DNA of 64,000 nucleotides from Mesorhizobium sp. B2-3-4. Lineage in GTDB: Bacteria > Pseudomonadota > Alphaproteobacteria > Rhizobiales > Rhizobiaceae. Below are positions 18,676-28,905 of the stretch, one piece after another (positions within the stretch are counted from its first letter, which is position 1; each line of letters begins with the position of its first letter). The stretch spans positions 1 through 64,000 of the forward strand of contig NZ_VFVY01000005.1 in the NCBI RefSeq assembly GCF_006442315.1, given 5' to 3'. A program made the position numbers and the translations under genes. Under the pieces are notes generated by a model, which was given only the letters and a program-made list of their open reading frames with translations, made no database searches and was not told where the DNA came from.

Positions 18676-19629
18676 TCAATTAGGCGAAGGCACTCCGGTG
18701 ACCCCGGCCCGCTGCGGCCGTGCCTGACGCTTGAATTCAAGCGCGATATGGACAAGCAGCGCCGTGACCACAACCGCGCCGCCGACGATGGTGCGGCCGG
18801 ACGGCACCTCGGAATGGATGAGCCAGACCCATATCGGCCCCAGGATCGGCTCGAACGTGCCGAGCAGCGCCGCGATCGCCGCCGGGATCAGGCGCGCGCC
18901 GGTGGCGAAGAAGGCAAGGCCGAGGCCAAGATTGACCACGCCGAAGAGGAAGAGAAAGCCCATGTCGGCGGCCGACACCGTGAAGGTCGAGGCCTGCGAG
19001 GCGGCAAAGCCCGCAGCCAGGATGGTGCCCAGACAGGTCGCCGGCGTCATGCGCACACTGGAGAACCGTCGGGTGATGACGGTAGCGATCGAGAACATGA
19101 ACGCGATCAGCAGGGCCAGTCCGTCGCCTATGGGCGAGACGGCGCCATCAAGCGATTCCGACACCATGATGGAGACGCCGGCGATGACGGCGGCGATCGC
19201 CACCCAGGTCACGACCGACACTTTTTCGCGAAACAGCGCCCAGGCAAAGAGGGCCGCCAGGAGCGGCACGCCTGCCTGCATCAGGAGGATGTTGGCGACG
19301 GTGGTGTAGGCAAGCGCCACGACGAACGAGGTCGACGCGATGGCGAAGCAGAATCCGACGGCAAGGCCGGGCAGGCCCATATCGCGAAACATTCTGACCA
19401 TGCCCCGCCAGCCGTCGCGCCAGATCATGAAAGAGATCAGGAAGGCCGCCGCCCAGACCGAGCGCCAGAAGATAACCGTCCAGCTATCGCCGACGCTGAT
19501 GAAGCGGGCGATGGTGCCGCCGAAACTCCACATCAACGCCGACAGGAATACAAGCAGGAAGCCAATGCGCTCCTCCCGCTGCGGGGCGGTCGATGCAACG
19601 AAGTCCGGCGATGAGGCTGTGTCTGTCAT
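18676..19629 (-). CDS. EamA/DMT-superfamily transporter
   Basis: 317 residues from MTDTASSPDF; upstream in-frame codons to 19752 do not look like protein. Ten predicted hydrophobic helices in two EamA repeats (about 30-165 and 175-305), with GFLLVFLSALMWSFGG as helix 1 and the helix-9/10 stretch GTFEPILGPIWVWLIHSE in the second repeat. DMT carriers export or import small metabolites such as amino acids and nucleotides; the substrate cannot be read from sequence. It lies upstream of potF in the same direction with a 325-base gap, so co-transcription is doubtful. Confidence 0.8.
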   Translation of the reverse strand: MTDTASSPDFVASTAPQREERIGFLLVFLSALMWSFGGTIARFISVGDSWTVIFWRSVWAAAFLISFMIWRDGWRGMVRMFRDMGLPGLAVGFCFAIASTSFVVALAYTTVANILLMQAGVPLLAALFAWALFREKVSVVTWVAIAAVIAGVSIMVSESLDGAVSPIGDGLALLIAFMFSIATVITRRFSSVRMTPATCLGTILAAGFAASQASTFTVSAADMGFLFLFGVVNLGLGLAFFATGARLIPAAIAALLGTFEPILGPIWVWLIHSEVPSGRTIVGGAVVVTALLVHIALEFKRQARPQRAGVTGVPSPN

Positions 19630-19782
19630 GGGCGCGACTGTCGGGCTTTTGTGGACGGGACGATGCGCAAGGGACGACAAGAATATGCTTCGTTCGCGTA
19701 TCGCAAACGCTTGAGCCAGGCGTGATCCAGAGCCAGGCGACGATTGTGACACCTCGCCGCCCCGCCCCCGACAGTCGCCGCC

Positions 19783-21222
19783 TTACTGGAAGTCGAACGC
19801 GCTCAGGCCGGTCACCATCTCGTCGAGGCCGAGGGGACGCGTTACCGGCGGTTCGGCGCGCGCCAGGCAGCCGGCGCGCTCGCATAGCCGGCAGGCCGGG
19901 CCGACAGGCGTCGCCGTCACGGCCGCCGGCTTTGCCGCCGCCAGACCAGGCAATGCCGCGCCGTAGACGATGTCGTCACGAAAGCCGATGTCGCAGCCGA
20001 GCAGCAGCGCGGTGCGACGCGGGCGCTCGGAGAACGCGCCCTGCGGCCCCTCGAGCGTGCGGGCGATGCACAGGAATTCGGCGCCGTCGGGCATTTCCAC
20101 CGCCTCGACGAAGATTTGGCCGGGCAGGGTGAAAGCGACATGCACGGGAAGTTTTGGGCAGCTTCCGCCAAAGCGGCTGTGCGGAAAACCCTGGCTGCCG
20201 GCCCTGCGGAAACGGTTGCCGGCATTGTCGACCTCCAGCATGAAGAAGGGCACGCCCGTAGCGCCCGGCCTTTGCAGCATGGTCAGGCGGTTTGCCGCCT
20301 GCTCGAAGGAAACGCCAAACCGCGAGCGCAGCACGTCGATATCGTAGCGTGAGCGAACGGCGGCCGCGTGAAAAGCCTGATAAGGCATCATCAGCGCATG
20401 GGCGGCATAGCGGCCGAGTTCGAAGCGGGCAAGGCGGCGCGCCTCGTCCGTGGAGAGCTTCAGTGCCTGGATCTCGCCGGCGACCGCGACCGTCATGCGG
20501 ATCAGGCAAGCCTCCATCGCGACTTCACGCAGTTGGTCGAACGGCGACAGGCGCTCCGACAGGAACAGGCGCTGCGAGTGACGATCGTAGCGGCGGCGCC
20601 AGTTCGGCATGGTGGCGACCGGCAGAACCTTGACCACGATGCCGTATTCGCGCCTCAGCCAGGCCTTCAGCGCGCCGAACAGGTCGTCGCCGGGATCAAG
20701 CACCGACGTGAACGCCTCGGCCTCTTCCTCGAGCGAGGGAAAGTGGTTCGCCCGCCGCTCGAAAATCTCGTGCACCTCGTCGATCGGCAGCCGTGCGCCG
20801 GAGAGCGCGGTAGCGCGTCCCTCGCGTGCCAAAAGCTCGTTGATATCCGAAAGCCGCTCGGCCTGCTCGCGATAGGCGCGGAACAGTTTTATCACGGCGG
20901 CCGACGCATTGGGCGCCGCCTCGGCAAGCTCGATCAGTTCCTGATCGCCCGGCAGCTCGCCGACCAGCAGCGGATCGGTGAACACCTCCTTCAGGGCGGC
21001 GACCGAACCCCGCGCCTCGCCCTGGAGTTCATGCGGATCGACCTTGTAGACGGAGGCCAGCTTGAGGATCAGTTGCACCGTCAGCGGCCGCTGGTTGCGC
21101 TCGATCAGGTTGAGGTATGACGGCGAGATGCCGAGCCCTTCGGCCATCGCCGTCTGGGTCAGGCCCTTGGCGCCGCGGATGCGGCGGATGCGCGGCCCGG
21201 CGAAGATCTTCTGGTCAGCCAT
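19783..21222 (-). CDS. ScfR/RamB-type short-chain fatty acid-responsive regulator
   Basis: 479 residues. An N-terminal Xre-type helix-turn-helix (about 10-65, GLTQTAMAEGLGISPSYLNL) is followed by an IrrE/ImmA-like domain (about 150-300), and a C-terminal region with CRLCERAGCLARAEPP (about 440-455) typical of the ScfR/RamB group. The HExxH zinc motif of active ImmA peptidases is absent; the matching place reads GRYAAHALMMPYQAF, so the domain probably senses a ligand rather than cleaving. RamB-like proteins control isocitrate lyase in acetate and fatty-acid growth. It diverges from aceA with 236 bases between, strong support for control of the glyoxylate shunt. Confidence 0.87.
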   Translation of the reverse strand: MADQKIFAGPRIRRIRGAKGLTQTAMAEGLGISPSYLNLIERNQRPLTVQLILKLASVYKVDPHELQGEARGSVAALKEVFTDPLLVGELPGDQELIELAEAAPNASAAVIKLFRAYREQAERLSDINELLAREGRATALSGARLPIDEVHEIFERRANHFPSLEEEAEAFTSVLDPGDDLFGALKAWLRREYGIVVKVLPVATMPNWRRRYDRHSQRLFLSERLSPFDQLREVAMEACLIRMTVAVAGEIQALKLSTDEARRLARFELGRYAAHALMMPYQAFHAAAVRSRYDIDVLRSRFGVSFEQAANRLTMLQRPGATGVPFFMLEVDNAGNRFRRAGSQGFPHSRFGGSCPKLPVHVAFTLPGQIFVEAVEMPDGAEFLCIARTLEGPQGAFSERPRRTALLLGCDIGFRDDIVYGAALPGLAAAKPAAVTATPVGPACRLCERAGCLARAEPPVTRPLGLDEMVTGLSAFDFQ

Positions 21223-21283
21223 CAGCCGCCCTTGACAGGATTTTACACGACATCCGTCGCAATTTCAGCCTCGCCGCCTTTAC

Positions 21284-21390
21284 ACAATTGACAAATTTAC
21301 AGCGCTTTGCTGTCAAACACAACACAGGTTTTCCCTTATATTTGGCCGGATTTCTTGATTTTTCTGGCTCATTTTGCACCGCAATGTAAA
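21284..21390. promoter_or_regulatory. AT-rich divergent control region scfR / aceA with inverted repeats
   Basis: Between the two genes are ACAGC-5-GCTGT (21299-21313), enclosed by the larger inverted pair TTGACA (21289-21294) and TGTCAA (21311-21316), and further on TTTGCACCGCAATGTAAA (21373-21390). These AT-rich TTTGCA/TGTAAA elements are reasonable candidates for ScfR/RamB binding and for overlapping promoters. No experimentally known consensus for this organism is available to me. Confidence 0.45.
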
Positions 21391-21458
21391 TTCCGTCACA
21401 TAGAAGCGCTCCAACAAACTGGCGCGCTGACATCGTGCAGAAACATTCGGAGTGACCA

Positions 21459-22748
<1,290 letters not shown>

Positions 22749-22811
22749 GCTCGCAAAAACGACGACCAACAGAGGAAACGCCCGAAAGGGCAAGGACACA
22801 GGAGAAGACCA

Positions 22812-23054
22812 ATGGCATCGATAAGCCGCGTCAAGGAACGGGCGGAAGAACAATCGACCACGATGAGCGTCGACCAGCAGGCGACGATCCGCATGCTGGC
22901 CAACGACCTGCACAGGCTCAACCAGTCGGTGATGAAGGCGGTCGAGGCGGGCGTGTCGGTGGAACTCGTGCGCTCGGCAAGACACCATGGCGGCGACGGC
23001 AATTGGGGCGACCTGCTGATCCCGGTGATCGTCACCCAGCAGAGCCATGGCTGA
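22812..23054 (+). CDS. Small helical protein downstream of aceA
   Basis: 80 residues beginning MASISRVKERAEEQSTTMS. AGGAGAAGACC stands directly before the ATG, a good ribosome binding site, and codon use matches the neighbours. The protein is hydrophilic with a helical middle (VDQQATIRMLANDLHRLNQS) and a Gly-rich end (HHGGDGNWGDLLIPVIV). No known domain is recognised. It lies 63 bases after aceA and before the terminator, so it is probably co-transcribed; similar small genes follow aceA in other rhizobia, from memory. Function unknown. Confidence 0.7.
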   Translation: MASISRVKERAEEQSTTMSVDQQATIRMLANDLHRLNQSVMKAVEAGVSVELVRSARHHGGDGNWGDLLIPVIVTQQSHG

Positions 23055-23073
23055 GCCGACATAGGCGCTCACT

Positions 23074-23110
23074 TTCACCTGCGCAATGTCTGCGCAGGTG
23101 AATTTTATTT
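23074..23110 (+). terminator. Terminator of the aceA transcript
   Basis: A 12-bp perfect stem (23074-23085 with 23091-23102), 5-base loop ATGTC, followed by TTTTATTTTTA. Strong Rho-independent terminator 20 bases after the small gene. Confidence 0.93.
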
Positions 23111-23290
23111 TTACGCAACGCAGCCATGGACAGAGCAGTACAGTACTGTTCTTCGAATCCACAGTTGTGGAGCGCGCTCGCGGGGTCTTTTATTTCACCT
23201 TGACATGGGGTGCGATCTCACGCCAATAGTCCGCCAGATTCAACTCTGCATTGAAATAGGGGCGAACTTCTTGGCCGACTTGGGTGCCCA

Positions 23291-23734
23291 GTGAGTCACG
23301 AGGGCGAGACCGCGAAGCATGTGAATCTGGGGACCCGTGATTCAGGCGCCGAGACGATCCGTGATCCCTCACGAGTGCTTGTCGTCGGGAAATCGCCGAT
23401 CAACAGGGTGGTCGTTTCCAAGATCGTCGAGCGATCCGGGCTCAAGCCAATCTCGGAGTCGCCCGATATGGCTCAGAAAACCTTGCGGACGTTAGTGCCG
23501 GGGGCAATCGTGCTCGACGGTGGCCCCGACAACAGCGACTGCAACAATCTGATGCCCAGCATCGAAACGTTGCGCCGCACATCGGGCAAATCGCTTCCTC
23601 CCGTGATCCTGCTTTCAACCAAGAACGGCACGCCCGAGAGCCTTGGCCTGTCCAATGTCGTCGATGCGGTGGTCGCCAAGCCGATCACGCCCGAACGGCT
23701 GCAACCGGTGATCGACCGCCTGCTCAGCCGCTGA
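23291..23734 (+). CDS. Stand-alone CheY-like receiver protein
   Basis: 147 residues from a GTG start; the first 25 residues are polar and the start is uncertain (no clear ribosome binding site, another GTG at 23321). From residue 27 the receiver fold is visible: RVLVVGKSPINRVVVSKIVE, the phosphorylation strand PGAIVLDGG (Asp near 75), VILLS and VVAKPITPERL with the conserved Lys-Pro. One of the acidic residues usually found after strand 1 is replaced (VGKS instead of VDDS), so phosphorylation chemistry may be atypical. There is no output domain. Partner kinase unknown. Confidence 0.7.
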   Translation: MSHEGETAKHVNLGTRDSGAETIRDPSRVLVVGKSPINRVVVSKIVERSGLKPISESPDMAQKTLRTLVPGAIVLDGGPDNSDCNNLMPSIETLRRTSGKSLPPVILLSTKNGTPESLGLSNVVDAVVAKPITPERLQPVIDRLLSR

Positions 23735-23805
23735 AGCAATTCAGGGAAAGATCGTAACGGCTTTCCGCTTGGATCTATGCAGAAAACAAATAATGGAAGT
23801 TGCGA

Positions 23806-24522
23806 TCAGCCGGGCTTCGCGATGCTTTCTATCAATTCCGGCAATTGACCAAGGTTCGATATCTGGCGAAACCGGGGCGCGGCGACTGGTGCCTCGACAT
23901 GTTCGAGCACCCAGGTCAGTTCGTGCGGTACATGCACTCCCCAGCCGCCGGCCTCGATGGCGGGCACCACGTCGGACTTCAGCGAATTGCCGACCATCAT
24001 GCTCCTCGCCGGACCATCGCCATGGCGGCTGAAGAGGCGCGCATAGGTCGCGGCAGTCTTGTCGCTGACGATCTCGACCGCGTCGAACAGCTCGCCAAGG
24101 CCGGACCCCGCCAACTTGCGCTCCTGATCGAACAGATCGCCCTTGGTGATCAGCACGAGACGGAAGGAGCCGGCCAGTTTCTCGACCGTCTCGCGCGCGT
24201 GCGGCAAGGGCTCGATCGGATGGCCCAGCATCTCGCGGCCGGCTTCGAGAATCCTTGATATGACCGATGCCGGCACCCGCCCGCCGGTGACCTCGATCGC
24301 CGTTTCGATCATCGAGAGCGTGAACCCCTTGATGCCGAAGCCATAGATCGCAAGGTTGCGCCTTTCGGCCTCGAGCAGTCGCGCCGATATCTGCGCCTCC
24401 TCGCCATGATCGGCCAGCATGGCGGCAAAGCGCCTTTCCGTCATGCGGAAGAACTGTTCGTTCTGCCAAAGCGTGTCATCGGCGTCGAAGCCTATCGTGG
24501 TCAGTTCGCTGCTGGTTCGCAT
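23806..24522 (-). CDS. HAD-superfamily hydrolase (YjjG-like)
   Basis: 238 residues. HAD motif I FDADDTLW (about residues 12-19) has the nucleophile and acid aspartates. Motif II is LVLITKGD (about 121-128), motif III the lysine in VSDKTAATY, and motif IV VGNSLKSDV. A helical cap lies between motifs I and II (about 25-95). This architecture matches small-molecule phosphatases such as nucleotide or sugar-phosphate phosphatases. It is alone on the minus strand between the receiver gene and puuA. Substrate unknown. Confidence 0.85.
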   Translation of the reverse strand: MRTSSELTTIGFDADDTLWQNEQFFRMTERRFAAMLADHGEEAQISARLLEAERRNLAIYGFGIKGFTLSMIETAIEVTGGRVPASVISRILEAGREMLGHPIEPLPHARETVEKLAGSFRLVLITKGDLFDQERKLAGSGLGELFDAVEIVSDKTAATYARLFSRHGDGPARSMMVGNSLKSDVVPAIEAGGWGVHVPHELTWVLEHVEAPVAAPRFRQISNLGQLPELIESIAKPG

Positions 24523-24667
24523 CGCCGGCTTCTTGCGTTCAGGGACAGGCCGAACCTAAGCCCAGGCGGCCGCGATTTTCAACCGTCGGCAAATGCCGGC
24601 GGCGGCTCCCCTTCCCTTCCGTCGCGCCGCACGGCTATACTCCGAAATCCGCAACCCAATCTGGTGA

Positions 24668-26104
24668 ATGATGCCGCCTGCTAAAAAGGAAGTCCGTCCG
24701 TCGAGCCGCGGAGGGCGCGCCCGCACGCCTGCCTTCGTAAAAAACCTGCGTGGTGTGAAGAACTGGAAGGAAGTCAGCGACTGGCTGGAATGGCGCGGCA
24801 TCGAGGATATCGAATGCATCACGCCCGATCAGGCCGGCGTGGCGCGCGGCAAGATGATGCCGTCGAAGAAATTCACCTCCAACACCTCGCTGGCGCTGCC
24901 TTCGGCCGTCTTCATGACGACGATTTCGGGCGGTTATCCGGAGGACGGCAACGGCTTCCACTATCCGGAAGACGATGGCGATCTCAAGCTGATGCCTGAC
25001 CTTTCGACGCTGACCGTGGTGCCATGGGAGGAAGACCCGACGGCCGCCGTCATCTGCGACCTGGTTCATCAGGACGGCCGCTCGGTCGAGTTCACGCCGC
25101 GCAATGTGCTCAAGCGCGTCATCGCCGCCTACGACAAGCTCGGGCTGAAGCCGGTCGTGGCGCCCGAGATCGAATTCTACCTGGTGCGCAAGAATCCGGA
25201 CCCGGACTATCCGTTGACCCCGCCGGTCGGCCGCTCGGGGCGCGCCATCGGCGGCGGCGCCGGCTATTCGATCGCCGGCGTCAACGAGTTCGACGAACTG
25301 ATCGACGACATCTACCATTTCTCCGAAAGCCAGGGGCTGGAGATCGACACGCTCATCCACGAAGAGGGCGCCGGCCAGCTCGAGATCAATCTGCGCCATG
25401 GCGACCCGATCGAGCTTGCCGACCAGGTGTTCATGTTCAAGCGCACCATTCGTGAAGCCGCGCTCAAGCATGAAATCTACGCGACCTTCATGGCCAAGCC
25501 GATCCAGGGCCAGCCCGGCTCGGCCATGCACATCCATCAGTCGATCGTCGACAAGAAGACGGGCAGGAATATCTTTTCGGCCGAGGATGGCTCGGAGACC
25601 GAGGACTTTTTCCATTTCATCGGCGGCATGCAGAAGCACGTGCCGAATGCGCTGGTGATGTTCGCGCCTTACGTCAATTCCTACCGGCGGCTGACGCAGG
25701 CGGCATCGGCCCCCGTCAACAACAAATGGGGCTACGACAATCGCACCACGGCATTCCGCGTGCCGCGTTCCGACCCCGCGGCGCGGCGCGTCGAGAACCG
25801 CATCCCGTCCTCCGACGCCAACCCCTATCTGGCGCTGGCGGCGTCGCTCGCCTGCGGGCTGATCGGCATGACCAGGAAGGTCAAGGCCGAGCCGCCCGTG
25901 CTGACGACCGCCAATGCCGACGAGATCGACCTGCCGCGCAGCCTGCTCGAAGCCGTCGACCTGTTCGAAGCCGACGAGGAACTCGGCGCGATCCTGGGCA
26001 AATCCTTCGCCGCCACCTACGCCGCGATCAAGCGGGCGGAATTCGAGACGTTCATGGAAGTGATCAGTCCGTGGGAGCGGGAATACCTGCTTCTCAACGT
26101 CTGA
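24668..26104 (+). CDS. puuA: Glutamine-synthetase-family ligase, probable gamma-glutamylputrescine synthetase
   Basis: 478 residues (start 24668 or the next codon, MPPAKKEV). The GS catalytic domain is complete: EIEFYLVR and EEGAGQLEINL (metal-binding Glu), GSAMHIHQS (the conserved His/Asn region) and the C-terminal RVENRIPSSDANPYLA. It lacks the adenylation site region of GlnA. The family joins glutamate to an amine using ATP. Directly downstream is a PuuB-like oxidase, and the same window carries the putrescine importer, so putrescine is the likely amine. Alternatives: another GlnA-like amine ligase. PuuC and PuuD are not in the window. Confidence 0.78.
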   Translation: MMPPAKKEVRPSSRGGRARTPAFVKNLRGVKNWKEVSDWLEWRGIEDIECITPDQAGVARGKMMPSKKFTSNTSLALPSAVFMTTISGGYPEDGNGFHYPEDDGDLKLMPDLSTLTVVPWEEDPTAAVICDLVHQDGRSVEFTPRNVLKRVIAAYDKLGLKPVVAPEIEFYLVRKNPDPDYPLTPPVGRSGRAIGGGAGYSIAGVNEFDELIDDIYHFSESQGLEIDTLIHEEGAGQLEINLRHGDPIELADQVFMFKRTIREAALKHEIYATFMAKPIQGQPGSAMHIHQSIVDKKTGRNIFSAEDGSETEDFFHFIGGMQKHVPNALVMFAPYVNSYRRLTQAASAPVNNKWGYDNRTTAFRVPRSDPAARRVENRIPSSDANPYLALAASLACGLIGMTRKVKAEPPVLTTANADEIDLPRSLLEAVDLFEADEELGAILGKSFAATYAAIKRAEFETFMEVISPWEREYLLLNV

Positions 26105-26112
26105 AGGTCGTA

Positions 26113-26211
26113 GCGAATAGCGAATAGCGAATAGCGAATATAGGTAATATCGGCCGCCTCCCTACTCACTACTCACTACTCACTATTCGCTATTCGCTAT
26201 TCGCTATTCGC
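26113..26211. repeat. Perfect 28-bp inverted repeat built of heptamers, between puuA and puuB
   Basis: The left arm is GCGAATA repeated four times (26113-26140), and the right arm its exact complement, TATTCGC four times (26184-26211). The 43-base spacer contains three copies of CTACTCA (26162-26182), a heptamer of the same period. A transcript would form a 28-bp stem. Heptamer families of this kind are intergenic dispersed repeats rather than coding DNA; similar tracts occur in Mesorhizobium genomes, to my recollection. It may attenuate or protect the puuA-puuB messenger. Confidence 0.95.
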
Positions 26212-26250
26212 TCTTTACCCCCCAAGAAAATTTCTGAGTCCTCACCGAGT

Positions 26251-27537
26251 ATGCCCTATCAATCCCCCATCTCTCCTGGCCGCTCGTGGTACGAGGACAG
26301 CGCCGGCTCCCGGCCTGAATATCCGGCGCTGGACGGCGACCGGACGTGCGATGTCGTCATCATAGGCGGCGGCTTCACTGGCTTGTCGGCGGCAACGCAT
26401 CTCGCAAAGGCGGGCACGAATGTCGTGCTGCTCGAATCCTATCGCTTCGGCGATGGCGCCTCGGGTCGCAACGGGGGACAACTTGGCACGGGACAGCGTG
26501 CCTGGGCCGAGGATATGGAGGCCGAGTACGGTCTGTCACGCGCCAAGGCGCTGTTCGATCTTGCCGAGGAGGCGAAGGCACATCTGCTTGACTTCGCCGC
26601 CGTCAATCAGATCGATATAGACTATGTGCCAGGTCAGCTCTCGGTTGCGCACAAGCCGCGCTATGTCGACGACTACAAGGCGCATGCCGAGATCATGGCC
26701 GGTCGCTTCGCCTACCCGCACATTTCATTCATGGACAAGGTGGAGACCGCGCAACGGCTGGGCTCGACCGCCTATTTCGGCGGCACGCGCGACATCGGCA
26801 CCGGCCACATCCATCCGATGAAGCTGGTGATCGGCACCGCGCGGGTGGCGGCGCAGGCCGGCGCGCATCTGTTCGAAAAGACGCCATCGACCGGCGTCGT
26901 TTCCGCCGGCGGCAAGGTCACGGTGTCCACGCCACGAGGTACCGTCACGGCGCAAAAGTGCCTGATTGCGGTCAATGCCTATGGCGGTACGCTCGAACCC
27001 ATAAGTGCCGCGCACATCATGCCGATCGGTTCCTTCATCGGCGCGACCGTGCCCTTGGGGCTGGATTCGAACGTGCTGCCGGGCGGAGAATCGGTCGACG
27101 ATTCCCGTTTCGTGGTGCGCTATTTTCGCAAATCCAGGGATGGCCGCTTGCTGTTCGGCGGGCGCGAGGTCTATGGCGTCAACGATCCGAAGGATATTCA
27201 TATCCACATTCGCCGGCAGATCGCGGAACTCTATCCTGACCTCAGGGATGTCGAGATAACCCATGGCTGGGGCGGCTATGTCGGCATCACGGTGCCGAGA
27301 AAGCCGTTCGTGCGCGAGGTGATGCCGAACGTGATCTCGGCCGGCGGCTATTCCGGCCATGGCGTCATGCTGTCCAACTTCTTCGGCAAACTCTATGCTG
27401 AAACCGTCACCGGCAACCGCGATCGGCTGAAGCTGATCGAGGACTTGAAAATCCCGCCATTTCCGGGCGGCCGCCGGTTCCGTGCGCCGTTGCTTTTCCT
27501 TGCACTCAACTGGTTCGCGCTGCGGGACAGGATCTGA
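26251..27537 (+). CDS. puuB: FAD-dependent amine oxidoreductase, probable gamma-glutamylputrescine oxidase
   Basis: 428 residues of the DAO family. The N-terminal region RSWYEDSAGSRPEYPALDGD matches PuuB/OrdL proteins. The Rossmann motif is DVVIIGGGFTGLSAATHLAKAG (about 33-54), then FGDGASGRNGGQLGTGQR, and the C-terminal FAD contact GGYSGHGVMLSNFFGKL. PuuB oxidises gamma-glutamylputrescine to gamma-glutamyl-gamma-aminobutyraldehyde. It follows puuA after 146 bases that contain a large hairpin. The substrate is inferred from the neighbour. Confidence 0.82.
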   Translation: MPYQSPISPGRSWYEDSAGSRPEYPALDGDRTCDVVIIGGGFTGLSAATHLAKAGTNVVLLESYRFGDGASGRNGGQLGTGQRAWAEDMEAEYGLSRAKALFDLAEEAKAHLLDFAAVNQIDIDYVPGQLSVAHKPRYVDDYKAHAEIMAGRFAYPHISFMDKVETAQRLGSTAYFGGTRDIGTGHIHPMKLVIGTARVAAQAGAHLFEKTPSTGVVSAGGKVTVSTPRGTVTAQKCLIAVNAYGGTLEPISAAHIMPIGSFIGATVPLGLDSNVLPGGESVDDSRFVVRYFRKSRDGRLLFGGREVYGVNDPKDIHIHIRRQIAELYPDLRDVEITHGWGGYVGITVPRKPFVREVMPNVISAGGYSGHGVMLSNFFGKLYAETVTGNRDRLKLIEDLKIPPFPGGRRFRAPLLFLALNWFALRDRI

Positions 27538-27924
27538 TGCATCTCGCCCGAACTGGGCTCGGCCAGGGAACGACATGGCCTCAAGACAAAGAGCCAGGGC
27601 CGCTCGCATAAATCCGTTTCGATGCAAAACTGGCTTAGATCGGATCGGATAGCTGTTCCCCCGGGCGATCACGATCTAATGTAATATTGTAATATCCATG
27701 TAATATTTATTGCCCGGGCGACGCATTGCGCAATTGCCGGCAAAGGCGCAGAATCCTTGGTACTGGCGTACTGATGCCACAATCGCGGGCGAAAGGTCCG
27801 CATCTGGGCGATTGTTCGGGGATTGTTGCGGGTCGACCCGCGTTTTTGGGACCGATGCTGATCGAACGCATGACTTGCGAAATTTGATCGAAAGAACACC
27901 GGCCCGCTTATGGAGGTGGCAAGA
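27538..27924. other. Gene-free region with an AT-rich island flanked by 9-bp direct repeats
   Basis: No convincing gene. A 44-base AT-rich island (27669-27712) carries TGTAATAT three times (27680, 27688 and 27699) and is bordered by CCCGGGCGA on both sides (27660-27668 and 27713-27721). The rest has ordinary composition and presumably contains the promoter of the SH3-domain gene. Confidence 0.7.
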
Positions 27925-28791
27925 GTGAGAGAGCCCTTCAGTTTCGGTGCTCCGGAACGTCGGCGCTTTGCCATGCAGTTCGGCTATGACATGCGTCCGT
28001 CATTCTGGCAGGGCGTCCGCTCGAATTCGCACCTGGTCATCGCCGCGATCGGCACCGCCGCCCTGCTTGGCGTTGCCGCGATGGCGCTCTGGCTGGCTTT
28101 GCCGGCGAGCGACAAGCAGGCGTCCGCCAGCTCCGAGCAGAGCATTCCGACGATTCCGGTGAAGACGACGAAAATTTCCCCCGCGGGGACCACGGTGACG
28201 GCGGCTGCCGTGACACCGTTGGCGGAGCGCAAATCCAGCCAGGTCTCACCGACACCAACCGTTGCCCCAGCCGCCATCCCGGCACTCGCCGCCAATGATC
28301 CTCGCTGGAGCGGCTCGCAGGCGAAAGCCGTCCCGGCGTCGCCCGGCCAGGAAACCAGCCAGCCGAAGCAGGCTCCGGACCAGCCGGCGACCGCGGCCGC
28401 ATTCGCACAACCCTCGGCAAACAGCGATGCCGCCTCCGAACTTGCAAAAGTTGCCGCCCCCCAGGCAGCGCCGGGTGGCAGCAAACCCGATGGCGCTCAG
28501 ACCGCTGCGATCCCGGCTGTACAGCCGCAAGCGCCGCAGCAAAAACCGGCAAACGCACAAGGCGACGATGGCACCGTCAAAGCGAAGCCGCGAAAGGTGG
28601 CGGCGGCAGGCAGCGGCCGCATTCTTCGGGCCGTGACCATGCGCAGCGCTCCCAAGAAGGGAGCCGCCCCCATCGGTACGGTGCCCGCCCGGACTTCCGT
28701 TCAGTTGATGGGCTGCAAGCAGTGGTGCGAGATCGTCTACAATGGCAAGCGCGGCTGGGTCTACAAGAGCTACATCAAGCCCGGCGCGTGA
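27925..28791 (+). CDS. Membrane-anchored SH3-domain protein
   Basis: 288 residues from GTG 27925; the ATG at 27910 lies in the ribosome binding site (GGAGG at 27912-27916, 8 bases before the GTG), so the GTG is preferred. One membrane helix (about residues 35-58, LVIAAIGTAALLGVAAMALW), a long Pro/Ala/Gln-rich spacer (about 65-225), then a bacterial SH3 domain (about 228-288, VTMRSAPKKGAAPIGTVPAR ... GWVYKSYI) with two Cys in GCKQWCEIVY. The layout suggests a periplasmic domain held away from the membrane by the spacer, possibly binding peptidoglycan. Exact partner unknown. Confidence 0.78.
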   Translation: MREPFSFGAPERRRFAMQFGYDMRPSFWQGVRSNSHLVIAAIGTAALLGVAAMALWLALPASDKQASASSEQSIPTIPVKTTKISPAGTTVTAAAVTPLAERKSSQVSPTPTVAPAAIPALAANDPRWSGSQAKAVPASPGQETSQPKQAPDQPATAAAFAQPSANSDAASELAKVAAPQAAPGGSKPDGAQTAAIPAVQPQAPQQKPANAQGDDGTVKAKPRKVAAAGSGRILRAVTMRSAPKKGAAPIGTVPARTSVQLMGCKQWCEIVYNGKRGWVYKSYIKPGA

Positions 28792-28905
28792 GAGCATAGC
28801 AGCAAAAGCCCGCGATTTGCCTTGCTCTTCGAGAGCCCAAAGGTTTCGATGGCGTCGCGCGACGCCTCAATCATCGCGAATTTTTCCAGCCGATCGATAC
28901 TGAGT

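Noticed and set aside
23190..23372. A 60-codon minus-strand ORF ahead of the receiver gene
   Set aside because: No ribosome binding site, and it overlaps the receiver gene antisense; composition is not protein-like.
26111..26211. CRISPR-like array from the heptamer tracts
   Set aside because: Units are 7 bases without unique spacers, and the two halves are inverted copies, so it is a hairpin-forming repeat, not a CRISPR.
27669..27974. A 101-codon minus-strand ORF before the SH3 gene
   Set aside because: It overlaps the SH3 gene's start region antisense and lacks a ribosome binding site and domains.
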